DNA of 6,561 nt from Candidatus Caccousia avistercoris (GTDB lineage: Bacteria > Bacillota > Clostridia > Oscillospirales > Acutalibacteraceae). This document shows, in pieces, positions 1-6,146 of this stretch. The first letter of the stretch is position 1, and each line of letters begins with the position of its first letter. The stretch is taken from contig DVMK01000058.1 of the NCBI GenBank assembly GCA_018715025.1, positions 1 through 6,561 of the forward strand. Direction: 5' to 3'. A program made the position numbers and the translations under genes. The notes under the pieces were generated by a model. That model had not been told where the DNA came from. It saw only the letters and a program-made list of their open reading frames with translations, and made no database searches.

Positions 1-72
1 ATTCTTCGGTACCAATGCCTCTATGTCCGTTACCACCGCTTCCCGCCGTCCGTCTCTTTCTCTTTCATACAT
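1..72 (-). CDS. N-terminus of probable IS1182-type transposase (runs off left edge)
   Basis: Reading leftward from an ATG at 72, 24 codons stay open to the window edge and end in the string VTDIEALVPKN. Family knowledge: IS1182-type (IS5-related, DDE) transposases of Clostridia begin with a short charged stretch followed by a segment like D-I-E-x-L-V-P-x-x-H-L-L-R-K-I, and this fits up to the edge. The start is well supported: a GGGGGTGA ribosome binding site lies at 86-79 with a 6-nt spacer, and the alternative ATG at 68 is in a frame that soon stops. The protein would cut and join DNA to move the insertion sequence. Only the first 24 residues are visible, so no catalytic residue can be checked, and whether the copy is intact is unknown. 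Another protein with a similar short N-terminus is possible. Confidence 0.6.
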   Translation of the reverse strand, partial: MYERERDGRREAVVTDIEALVPKN

Positions 73-78
73 CTTTTC

Positions 79-90
79 TCACCCCCTTTC
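79..90 (-). promoter_or_regulatory. Ribosome binding site of the transposase gene
   Basis: The minus strand reads GAAAGGGGGTGA at 90-79, strongly complementary to the 16S rRNA tail, six bases before the ATG at 72. It fixes the start codon of the leftmost gene. A TATAAT lies directly next to it (96-91), but that is too close to the ribosome binding site to act as the -10 box of this gene. Confidence 0.65.
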
Positions 91-98
91 ATTATACC

Positions 99-121
99 AA
101 AAAAGCCGCCTTTCGGCGACT
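99..121 (-). terminator. Hairpin terminator reading leftward, just upstream of the transposase
   Basis: The minus strand can fold AGTCGCC-GAAA-GGCGGCT (one G-T wobble, GNRA loop) followed immediately by six T. This is a good intrinsic terminator reading left. No gene on the minus strand is seen to its right before the divergent ABC-F promoter. Its likely role is therefore to stop outside transcription from entering the insertion sequence, a common arrangement at IS ends. That role is inference. On the plus strand the stem has one mismatch and is followed by TTCTTT, so some activity in that direction cannot be excluded. Confidence 0.55.
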
Positions 122-280
122 TCTTTGACAGGCTGACGCGGCTCTGCCGCGGCACAATGGAGACTTGCTCCCTGGCAAATTGATCTTCAGCGCGGGGACG
201 GCCTGTTATGAGGCCGCGGCGACTCCCTTGCGCCATATTGCACCATTTCCCCGCCGTTTCAAAAGGAAAAGAAGGAGGAC
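121..280. other. Non-coding GC-rich stretch with palindromes
   Basis: I see no convincing gene here on either strand. The stretch contains a perfect 6-bp stem with a 3-base loop (CGCGGC-TCT-GCCGCG, 137-151) and an 8-bp palindrome GCCGCGGC around 214-221. An open frame of the minus strand passes through but has no good ribosome binding site and reads through the terminator into the transposase start in a different frame. The outer end of the insertion sequence probably lies in or near this stretch, but its terminal inverted repeat cannot be recognised because the other end of the element is outside the window. Confidence 0.4.
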
Positions 281-316
281 TTGACAATATCGAAAATCGA
301 AAATCTATGGTATACT
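281..316 (+). promoter_or_regulatory. Promoter of the ABC-F gene
   Basis: A TGGTATACT at 308-316 is an extended -10 element (TGn followed by TATACT, five of six consensus bases). A perfect TTGACA is at 281-286, but the spacing to TATACT is 24 bp, too long for a normal sigma-A promoter. Either the extended -10 works largely without it, or the real -10 is TATGGT at 306-311 with a 19-bp spacer. Transcription would start near 322-324, giving a leader of about 55 nt. Confidence 0.5.
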
Positions 317-320
317 GTTC

Positions 321-377
321 TGCTGTAAAATATCTTGCAGCAAAAGGCAGGGAAACCTGCCCAGGAGGTTTCATGGC
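321..377 (+). promoter_or_regulatory. Structured 5' leader and ribosome binding site of the ABC-F gene
   Basis: The leader holds AGGAGG at 363-368, nine bases before the ATG at 378. Upstream lie a TGCTG/CAGCA stem (321-325 with 338-342) and a perfect GGCAGG-GAAA-CCTGCC tetraloop hairpin (346-361) ending two bases before AGGAGG. A competing 7-bp stem is possible between GAAACCT (352-358) and AGGTTTC (366-372). It reuses one arm of the first hairpin and covers the last three bases of the ribosome binding site. A two-codon frame ATG-GCA-TGA (373-381) overlaps the real start. This layout suggests control of translation, but no ligand or sensor is evident. Confidence 0.45.
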
Positions 378-1973
378 ATGATTACCGTTTCTGACCTGAG
401 TTTGAGCTTCAGCGGACAGGCGCTGTTTTCCCACGTGGATCTCCTCTTTACCGAGGGGAATTGCTACGGCGTGATCGGGGCCAACGGGGCCGGGAAGTCC
501 ACCTTCCTGAAAATTCTCTCCGGCCAGCTGGAACCCACCAGCGGCGCGGTGAGCATTGACCCCAGGCTGCGCATGTCGGTGCTGAAGCAGGACCACCACG
601 CCTACGACGAGTTCACCGTGTTCGAGACTATCCTCATGGGGAACCCGCGCCTTTACCAGGTTCTGAAGGAAAAGGACGCCCTCTACGCCAAAGAGGACTT
701 TTCTGACGCAGACGGCGACCGGGCCGCCGAGCTGGAGGCGGAGTTCGCCGAGCTGAACGGCTGGGAGGCCGAAACCGAGGCCGGCAAGCTTCTGCAGGGC
801 CTGGGCATGGAAAACACGGACCTTTACCGCCAAACGGCTTCCCTCACCGGCAGCGAAAAGGTAAAGGTGCTGCTGGCCATGGCCCTGTTCGGCCAGCCGG
901 ACATTATTCTGCTGGACGAGCCCACCAACGACCTGGACGTGCGCTCCATCAGCTGGCTGGAGGACTGGCTGGCAGAGTTCCCCGGCACGGTGATTGTGGT
1001 GTCGCACGACCGGCACTTCCTGAACAACGTGTGTACCCATATCGTCGACATCGATTACAATAAAATCAAGATGTACGTGGGCAACTACGATTTCTGGTAT
1101 GAGTCCAGCCAGTTGATTCAGCGCATGCTGCGGGACCAGAACCGGAAGGCGGAGGAAAAGATTAAGGAGTTGCAGAGCTTCATCCAGCGCTTTTCCGCCA
1201 ACCGCAGCAAATCCAAGCAGGCCACCTCGCGCAAGCGGCTGCTGGATAAAATCACCGTGGAGGAGATGCCTGCCTCCAGCAGGCGGTACCCCTACGTAGG
1301 CTTTTCCATGGACCGGGAGCCCGGCAAGGAGATTCTCACCGTAGAAAACCTTTCCAAAACGGTGGACGGGGTGAAGGTGCTGAACCAGGTGAGCTTCCGG
1401 GTGAACAGGGGCGACAAAATCGCCTTTGTGGGCAGCGAGACGGCCAACACCGCCCTGTTTAAGATCCTCATGGAGGAGCTGGAGCCGGACGAGGGCTCTT
1501 TCAAATGGGGCGTGTCCACCTCGCGCTCGTACTTCCCCCAGGACAATTCCCCCTACTTCAACGGCTGCGAGCTTTCTATTTTAAAGTGGCTGGAGCAGTA
1601 TTCCGACAAGGATACCACCGAAACGTACCTGCGGGGCTTCCTGGGAAAAATGCTGTTCAGCGGCGACGACGTGTACAAGCCGGTGCAGGTGCTTTCTGGC
1701 GGGGAGAAGGTGCGCTGCATGCTTTCGCGCATGATGCTGTTCGGCTCGAACGTCCTTGTGCTGGACCAGCCCACCAACCACCTGGACCTGGAATCTATCA
1801 CCGCGGTGAACAACGGCGTGGCCGATTTCAAGGGCGTGGTGCTGTTCGCTTCTCACGACCATCAGTTTGTGCAGACCATCGCCAACCGGATCATCGAAAT
1901 CCGGGAGGAGGGCTGCATTGACCGGATGTGCACCTACGACGAATATCTGGAGCAGCGGGATTCGCTCCTCTGA
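378..1973 (+). CDS. ABC-F family ATPase (YbiT/YkpA-like), two nucleotide-binding domains
   Basis: A 531-aa cytosolic protein with two ABC ATPase domains and no membrane segments, the ABC-F plan. ABC-F proteins bind ribosomes and use ATP to ease stalled translation or give resistance to ribosome-targeting antibiotics; this one resembles the YbiT/YkpA group rather than a known resistance clade. Domain 1: Walker A GANGAGKST (34-42, Lys40), Gln71 of the Q-loop, signature LTGSE (156-160, usually LSGGE or LSGSE), Walker B IILLDEP (Asp180, Glu181), switch His210. A charged, helical linker (about 243-295, rich in Lys/Arg/Gln) follows. Domain 2: a signature LSGGE (439-443) and His493 are kept, but the Walker A position reads GSETANTAL (352-360) without the lysine, and the catalytic Glu is Gln464 (LVLDQPTNHLD). 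Site 2 probably binds or hydrolyses ATP poorly; relatives may share this. The start at 378 has AGGAGG at good spacing. The gene stands alone and is convergent with the vWA gene. Confidence 0.93.
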   Translation: MITVSDLSLSFSGQALFSHVDLLFTEGNCYGVIGANGAGKSTFLKILSGQLEPTSGAVSIDPRLRMSVLKQDHHAYDEFTVFETILMGNPRLYQVLKEKDALYAKEDFSDADGDRAAELEAEFAELNGWEAETEAGKLLQGLGMENTDLYRQTASLTGSEKVKVLLAMALFGQPDIILLDEPTNDLDVRSISWLEDWLAEFPGTVIVVSHDRHFLNNVCTHIVDIDYNKIKMYVGNYDFWYESSQLIQRMLRDQNRKAEEKIKELQSFIQRFSANRSKSKQATSRKRLLDKITVEEMPASSRRYPYVGFSMDREPGKEILTVENLSKTVDGVKVLNQVSFRVNRGDKIAFVGSETANTALFKILMEELEPDEGSFKWGVSTSRSYFPQDNSPYFNGCELSILKWLEQYSDKDTTETYLRGFLGKMLFSGDDVYKPVQVLSGGEKVRCMLSRMMLFGSNVLVLDQPTNHLDLESITAVNNGVADFKGVVLFASHDHQFVQTIANRIIEIREEGCIDRMCTYDEYLEQRDSLL

Positions 1974-1983
1974 CCAGAGGAGC
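1964..1983 (+). repeat. Perfect inverted repeat spanning the ABC-F stop codon
   Basis: GCTCCTCT (1964-1971), loop GACC, AGAGGAGC (1976-1983): a perfect 8-bp stem whose apex contains the TGA stop (1971-1973). It is not followed by a T-run, so it is not a terminator by itself. It lies 16 bases before the strong terminator and may help protect the 3' end of the message or simply be chance in GC-rich sequence. Confidence 0.5.
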
Positions 1984-1999
1984 CGCCGCCCTATGTTCT

Positions 2000-2042
2000 G
2001 CGGCCCTGCGCCGGGTTTCCCCGGTGCAGGGCCGCTTTGCTT
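2000..2042 (+). terminator. Strong intrinsic terminator after the ABC-F gene
   Basis: GCGGCCCTGC (2000-2009), a G-T wobble, CCGGG (2011-2015), loop TTTC, then the matching arms CCCGG (2020-2024) and GCAGGGCCGC (2026-2035). This makes a 16-bp stem, followed by TTTGCTT. The T-tract is short but the stem is very stable. There is no T-run on the other side, so it serves mainly the plus strand, although the stem could also slow transcripts coming from the convergent vWA gene, whose stop codon is 24 bases away. Confidence 0.8.
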
Positions 2043-2065
2043 GCCGCCGGAAGCTAAGGCTTCGG

Positions 2066-3448
2066 TTACAGGGTCACAACGGACTCGCAGCAGCGGTAAT
2101 CCGTGTCGATATTATGGGCGATGAACCGGGCCTTGAACCTGCGCTGGTTGCACATGGCGGCAGTGGAACCGCCGGACACGTCCAGATCCTCGGGCAGTAC
2201 AAACTTGATGCACTTCACCAGCACGTCGCGGCAGGCCGGCTGGCTGTGGGCGGGGATGGTCATGGCCTTCATGCCCCGCTGGTACTCCATGCCGTTTTCG
2301 TCCACCTCGGTGAGGATGGCTGCCAGCGCCACCCGCTTGCCCGGGCAGACGTTCTTGATGGTCACATCCATTTGGAGAATCCGCCCCTGGGATTCCAGGT
2401 ACGTGTCGCCCAAATCCACCACTACGGCGTCAGAGCAGCCCTCCACCGTCAGGTCCACCGGGGTGGGGCATGCCTCCGGGTTCACCACCACGTCGCACTC
2501 CACCGACACCGTGGGGGCGGGGAAGGCCACCACGTTCCCCTCGGAGTCGGAGTACGTGATGGACTCGTTCACCAGCTTTGTCCCGGGGGTCTGGGAAACA
2601 TGGCGGATAAAGAATTCCAGAACGGCGCTTTCGCTGGCCGTTACCCCCAGCTGGGGGATGGTCCATTTCAAAGACCGGGAATCCAGCATGGAAGCGGACC
2701 CCTTGGTGGGGGAAAGGATGCTGGTAATCACAAAATCGGAGGTCACCGTTTCATTTATCTCAATATTGGTGGCGCCGGGCTTAGAGATGTTGGCCGCCAG
2801 CTCGGCAAACAGTTCTTCCAGCTCTGCCGCGTCGGGTGTAATGGCCACATGAGAAGCGTCCGGGTCGCTTGCCCACTCATTCAGGGTATTGGGGTCAACC
2901 CCGTCTGATCCCACCAGGCCGATGCAGTAGATGATGATGCCCTGCGCCTTGGCCGCAGCCGCCACAGGGGCGGGCGGCACGCCGGTGGTGGTGTTGCCGT
3001 CGGTGAACATGACGATCACCTTGGCGTTGCTGGAAGCAGGGTCGAACAGCTGGGTCGCTTTGGCAAACGCGTCGCCGTGGTTGGTGCTGCCGCCGGCTGA
3101 CAAACCGTCCACCGCGTTTTTCAGCGTGTCAACCGAGGTGATGAGCTGCGTGTTGGCCTCGGCCGTCTCGGCAAAGCTGACGATGCCAATGCGGCTGCCG
3201 GAGCCGATCTGCCCGTCCTTCACGCCGTCGGTAGCCTCCTCGATAATATCAATAAAGGTTTTGGCGCCGGTTTTCATGCTGGCCAGCGGCGTTCCCGTCA
3301 TGCTGCCAGATCGATCCAGCGCCAGTACAATATCGGTAGGATTGGTGATGATGTCAGGGGCGGCCGTCAGCGCCAGCGTGACGCGCGCCGACCCGTCGCA
3401 GGAAATCCGATCCATATTCACGACCTTGTTGGAATTTGTGACACCCAT
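2066..3448 (-). CDS. Leaderless von Willebrand factor A domain protein with cysteine-rich C-terminal half
   Basis: A 460-aa protein of unknown function. Residues about 38-220 form a vWA domain with a complete metal-binding MIDAS site: DRSGS (Asp45, Ser47, Ser49), Thr122 in GGSTN, and Asp150 in FTDG. Such sites bind a divalent metal and usually a protein ligand. Residues about 225-315 look like a beta-rich Ig-like domain of the DUF11 kind. The rest (about 320-460) is a conserved-looking beta-rich module with many cysteines (Cys318, 327, 338, 368, 406, 413, 433, 453, 454). No signal peptide, membrane segment or sortase motif is visible, so it is either cytosolic or exported by another route, for example as a spore-layer protein assembled from the mother cell. 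The start at 3448 is chosen because AGGAGG at 3462-3457 is 8 bases away; the ATG at 3454 would be only 2 bases away. I recall similar leaderless vWA proteins in Clostridia but know no gene name. It is separated from the GH116 gene by a terminator. Confidence 0.88.
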   Translation of the reverse strand: MGVTNSNKVVNMDRISCDGSARVTLALTAAPDIITNPTDIVLALDRSGSMTGTPLASMKTGAKTFIDIIEEATDGVKDGQIGSGSRIGIVSFAETAEANTQLITSVDTLKNAVDGLSAGGSTNHGDAFAKATQLFDPASSNAKVIVMFTDGNTTTGVPPAPVAAAAKAQGIIIYCIGLVGSDGVDPNTLNEWASDPDASHVAITPDAAELEELFAELAANISKPGATNIEINETVTSDFVITSILSPTKGSASMLDSRSLKWTIPQLGVTASESAVLEFFIRHVSQTPGTKLVNESITYSDSEGNVVAFPAPTVSVECDVVVNPEACPTPVDLTVEGCSDAVVVDLGDTYLESQGRILQMDVTIKNVCPGKRVALAAILTEVDENGMEYQRGMKAMTIPAHSQPACRDVLVKCIKFVLPEDLDVSGGSTAAMCNQRRFKARFIAHNIDTDYRCCESVVTL

Positions 3449-3456
3449 TCTCATTG

Positions 3457-3462
3457 CCTCCT
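3457..3462 (-). promoter_or_regulatory. Ribosome binding site that decides the vWA start
   Basis: AGGAGG on the minus strand at 3462-3457. Two in-frame ATG codons follow, at 3454 and 3448. The first is only two bases away, the second eight, so translation should begin at 3448 (MGVTNSN). Confidence 0.75.
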
Positions 3463-3474
3463 TCTGGGGATCAG

Positions 3475-3513
3475 CCCCATCTATCCTATGCGCCTCCCTT
3501 CCCCTTTGCCACA
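3475..3513 (-). promoter_or_regulatory. Candidate promoter of the vWA gene, sporulation-type -10
   Basis: On the minus strand CATAGGATA at 3490-3482 matches the -10 pattern CATAnnnTA known for the mother-cell sigma factor K of Bacillus (and resembles that of sigma E). Transcription would start near 3475, about ten bases before the ribosome binding site. No clear -35 is seen; the expected region around 3507-3511 reads GGCA. No convincing sigma-A promoter was found in this gap. Low confidence: a nine-base pattern with three free positions can occur by chance. Confidence 0.3.
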
Positions 3514-3535
3514 GAAGCGTTCTGCTTTTGGGCAG

Positions 3536-3565
3536 AAAAAGGGCCGCTCCTGTGGGCGGCCCTTT
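3536..3565 (-). terminator. Terminator of the GH116 gene (possibly bidirectional)
   Basis: AAAGGGCCGC (3538-3547), an 8-base loop and GCGGCCCTTT (3556-3565) form a perfect 10-bp stem. Read on the minus strand it ends in a run of five T (3540-3536), a standard intrinsic terminator 41 bases after the GH116 stop. The plus strand also has T-rich sequence after the stem. It separates the GH116 transcript from the vWA gene downstream. Confidence 0.8.
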
Positions 3566-3583
3566 CCTGTGTTTTGCTTTTTT

Positions 3584-3595
3584 CCCTGCGCAGGG
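3584..3595. repeat. 12-bp perfect palindrome after the GH116 stop codon
   Basis: CCCTGCGCAGGG, ten bases downstream of the GH116 stop. As RNA only a 4-bp stem with a GCGC loop can form, and on the minus strand it is followed by A not T, so it is not a terminator. It may add to the 3' structure or be chance. Confidence 0.4.
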
Positions 3596-3605
3596 GCGGC
3601 GTTCC

Positions 3606-6062
3606 TCAGACGGCGATCTCGTCCACCGCAATGGTCCCGCTGACCACCTTCAGGTAAGGCTTGCCGTCTTTGATGCCCGCCAGGCCGTAGCCGGTGGCGG
3701 TTGCCAGGAAGGAGTCGAAATCCCCCTGGATGCGGGGCTTGATTTCCAGCACCCTGCGGTAAGCGTCGTACCGGATGCCCGTCATGCCCTCCAGCAGGGC
3801 GTAAGAGGCCATGGCCCTGGCGTACCAGTGGCCGCACTCGTACTCGTCGAAGGGGTTGCGCACGTCGCCCTGGTACCGGCTGCGGCAGGCCTTCACCACG
3901 TCCAGCCCCTTTTCCACCTGGCCGGTGAACATCAGGTGCGAGGCCACCTGGTACTCGATGCCCGTCCACACCTCGTCGCTGTACACAAAGGGCAGCAGGG
4001 GCTTTTCCCCATGGGGCCAGGTGCACAGCAGCAGCCCGGCTTCGTCCCCCACACAGTACCCAGGGCGCTGGGTGTTGGAATGCTCCAGCAGGTTTTCCTT
4101 CAGGTTGTACCGGTGCACGCTGCTCAGATGGCTGGCGATTTTATCCTGCTCGCCCACCTGCCCCAGGCCGCACACCTGGGCCATCCAGAAGCCCAGCACG
4201 CCGTCGGAAAGGCAGCCCTTGCCGTACTGGTATTTGGGGCCGTGCTGGGCAATCAGGGCCCGGGCCTCCGCAGAGCTTTCGCTGCTCAGCGCGGAATCCC
4301 CCTCCTCCGCCAGCTTTGCCTCCAGGTCCTTCCACTCTACCTGCTGGCAGAAGTATTCGCCGTTGTAGAGGCGGCTGGACAAATACTGAACGCCCTTTTC
4401 CGCCAGCTCCCCGTAAGAAGAGCAGTCCTCGCCCAGCACCTTCCCCATTTCCTCCATCGCCTTCAGGGCGGAAATGTAGAAGGAGGAGCACATGCCGTCG
4501 GCGCCCCAGAATTCAATGTCGTAGGTGTTGTGGTGGGGTTCCTTCAAAACGCCCTCACGCTTTTTGTCCCACAGCTGGATGCAGTAATCCATGGAGGCCT
4601 TCACCCTGGGCCACATGTGCCGCAGCCAGTCCAGATCCCCGCAGATGAGGAAGTCGCGGTACACCTTCAGAATGCCGCCCAGCTGGCCGTCTGAGGCCGC
4701 GTGGAAGTCGTGGCTGGTTTCGCCGATGGGAAGGGCGGAGCGGAAGTTCTGGTGGCCCTCCTCGTTTTGGGAATCAAAAAACTCCGTCTGCCGCAGGCTC
4801 CGTTCCAGGCTGGGGAACAGGTGGCACAGCGCCTGGGCGTAGTTCCACACATGGGTGCAGGAGCCGTGGCAGGAGCCCACGCTGTCGCAGCAGCCCTCCC
4901 AGCACCAGAGCCGGCCGTCCCGCTGGCGCAGCACGGTGGGGGACTTCAAAATGCCCAGGTTGGCGCCGACCGCTTCCAGCACAACGTCAGGCAGGGTGCT
5001 GGCGTAGAAGGTGTCGGTAAACAGCCGGGTCGCCTGGCGCAGGCGGCTGTACTCCCCGGCGGCGAAGGCGGCCGCATCCTCCACCTTTTCAAACCTGGTG
5101 GTGTACCAGGGGCGGTACCGCTCCAGCCCGGCAAGCTCCGCGTCCGTCAGGGCGGCAACGTCCTCCCCGTGGCCTGCCCGCAGGGCGGACTCCGGCACGT
5201 ACCAGGCGCAGCTCACCACAATGGTTTTCTTTTCCCCGGGCTCCAGCCGGAAGGGCAGGGAAAGGGACGCGCCCGGGTTGGGGTTCTTCCCGTCGTTTTC
5301 CCGGCTGGCCTCCCTGGCTTCCCCCGCCAGAATGTCGTTCCACAGCATGGTCAGCGGGTCGAACCAGCCGCCCCGGAACAGGGCGGTGTTCACCTTTGCC
5401 GCCGGGTCGTGGATCTGGGCGCAGAAGGCGCCCTCGTCCCAGGGGCGGTCCGCTGTGCCCTTCTGGGCCAGGACAAAGCCGTTTCCATACCGGTACACCG
5501 AACCGTTTTCCGGCTTTTCCGCCATAAAGTTCATCGAGCTGAAATAGTACACGGCCTCTACCGGCTGCTCTGTGCGGTTGTGGAAGGTGTACTCCAGGTA
5601 AGCGAGGGGAAGGCTGGAGTCGTCCGGCTCCGGCGGGGTGAAGGGGCTCCAGGCCGTCAGCTCCGCTTCCAGCGGGAAGGAATCGTCCTCCAGCCGCACA
5701 TGGGCGAAGGGGAACTCTGCGGTGAACGAGGCCTTCTTGAACCGGGGCAGGCCGTAGGTGCGCCCGGGCACCCCCGTCCCCTTGGCGAAGGTTTCCCGGT
5801 AACGAAGGGCGGAGGAGGGGGCGGTGGCGGCCCCGTACACCTTATACTTGGGCACCTGGCCTTCCACAACGCGGCTCATATTCTGCCCGCCCTTCACCGT
5901 CACGGCGGAGAACAGGCAGGGCTCCAGGTTCACGTTGGGGGCGTTCCGCAGAGAAAACGCGGAAAAGGCCCCGGTGCCCTCCACATTGAACATTCCGGCC
6001 CCGATTCCCCCCAGGGGGAAGCCTATGTAGGTCAGCTTTTCTTCCGTATACGTTTTTGGCAT
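3606..6062 (-). CDS. GH116 family glycosidase (GBA2/bile acid beta-glucosidase-like)
   Basis: An 818-aa protein of glycoside hydrolase family 116 (N-terminal Glyco_hydr_116N domain, roughly 10-325; catalytic alpha/alpha barrel formerly DUF608, roughly 360-775). The family retains configuration while removing beta-linked glucose, xylose or GlcNAc from glycosides and includes human GBA2. Motifs seen: GFPLGGIGAGMF near the N-terminus (14-25), WEG (Glu389, proposed nucleophile), DGQLGGILKVYRD (458-470), NTYD (Asp515, proposed acid/base) and NPFDEYECGHWYARAMAS (736-753). Glu740 and Arg749 there have the same nine-residue spacing as the sugar-binding Glu777/Arg786 I recall for Thermoanaerobacterium TxGH116. 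The sequence after NTYD (IEFWGAD) differs from the TYDxW of GBA2, and many cysteines surround the active site (CWEGCCD...SCHGSCTH). This suggests a subfamily apart from GBA2, so the substrate is open. No signal peptide: cytosolic, so it would act on imported glycosides. The start at 6062 follows GAGAGAGG by 9 bases; the open frame continues upstream through promoter and terminator sequence and is not used. Confidence 0.92.
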   Translation of the reverse strand: MPKTYTEEKLTYIGFPLGGIGAGMFNVEGTGAFSAFSLRNAPNVNLEPCLFSAVTVKGGQNMSRVVEGQVPKYKVYGAATAPSSALRYRETFAKGTGVPGRTYGLPRFKKASFTAEFPFAHVRLEDDSFPLEAELTAWSPFTPPEPDDSSLPLAYLEYTFHNRTEQPVEAVYYFSSMNFMAEKPENGSVYRYGNGFVLAQKGTADRPWDEGAFCAQIHDPAAKVNTALFRGGWFDPLTMLWNDILAGEAREASRENDGKNPNPGASLSLPFRLEPGEKKTIVVSCAWYVPESALRAGHGEDVAALTDAELAGLERYRPWYTTRFEKVEDAAAFAAGEYSRLRQATRLFTDTFYASTLPDVVLEAVGANLGILKSPTVLRQRDGRLWCWEGCCDSVGSCHGSCTHVWNYAQALCHLFPSLERSLRQTEFFDSQNEEGHQNFRSALPIGETSHDFHAASDGQLGGILKVYRDFLICGDLDWLRHMWPRVKASMDYCIQLWDKKREGVLKEPHHNTYDIEFWGADGMCSSFYISALKAMEEMGKVLGEDCSSYGELAEKGVQYLSSRLYNGEYFCQQVEWKDLEAKLAEEGDSALSSESSAEARALIAQHGPKYQYGKGCLSDGVLGFWMAQVCGLGQVGEQDKIASHLSSVHRYNLKENLLEHSNTQRPGYCVGDEAGLLLCTWPHGEKPLLPFVYSDEVWTGIEYQVASHLMFTGQVEKGLDVVKACRSRYQGDVRNPFDEYECGHWYARAMASYALLEGMTGIRYDAYRRVLEIKPRIQGDFDSFLATATGYGLAGIKDGKPYLKVVSGTIAVDEIAV

Positions 6063-6071
6063 AATAATCAA

Positions 6072-6079
6072 CCTCTCTC
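6072..6079 (-). promoter_or_regulatory. Ribosome binding site of the GH116 gene
   Basis: GAGAGAGG on the minus strand (6079-6072), nine bases before the ATG at 6062. It sets the start in a frame that would otherwise run 93 codons further upstream, and it fits the family, whose N-terminus reads Y-x-G-x-P-L-G-G-I-G close to the start. Confidence 0.65.
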
Positions 6080-6146
6080 TTTTGTGATGTCCTCCCCGCA
6101 GCAGGCGCGCTTCTGCGCCCGTTTCCGGATTGCCAAGCCTTTCTTT

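Noticed and set aside
30..236. Minus-strand frame of about 68 codons starting at the ATG at 236 and ending at 30
   Set aside because: It has no good ribosome binding site, reads straight through the terminator hairpin, and overlaps the better-supported transposase start in another frame.
281..328. Possible short leader peptide starting with TTG at 281 after AGGAGG (273-278)
   Set aside because: The spacing of two bases is too short, and the TTGACA fits better as a -35-like element; transcription probably starts downstream of it.
2103..2908. Long open frames on the plus strand opposite the vWA gene
   Set aside because: They are shadows of GC-rich codon use; the minus-strand frame has a full vWA domain with all metal-binding residues and a good ribosome binding site.
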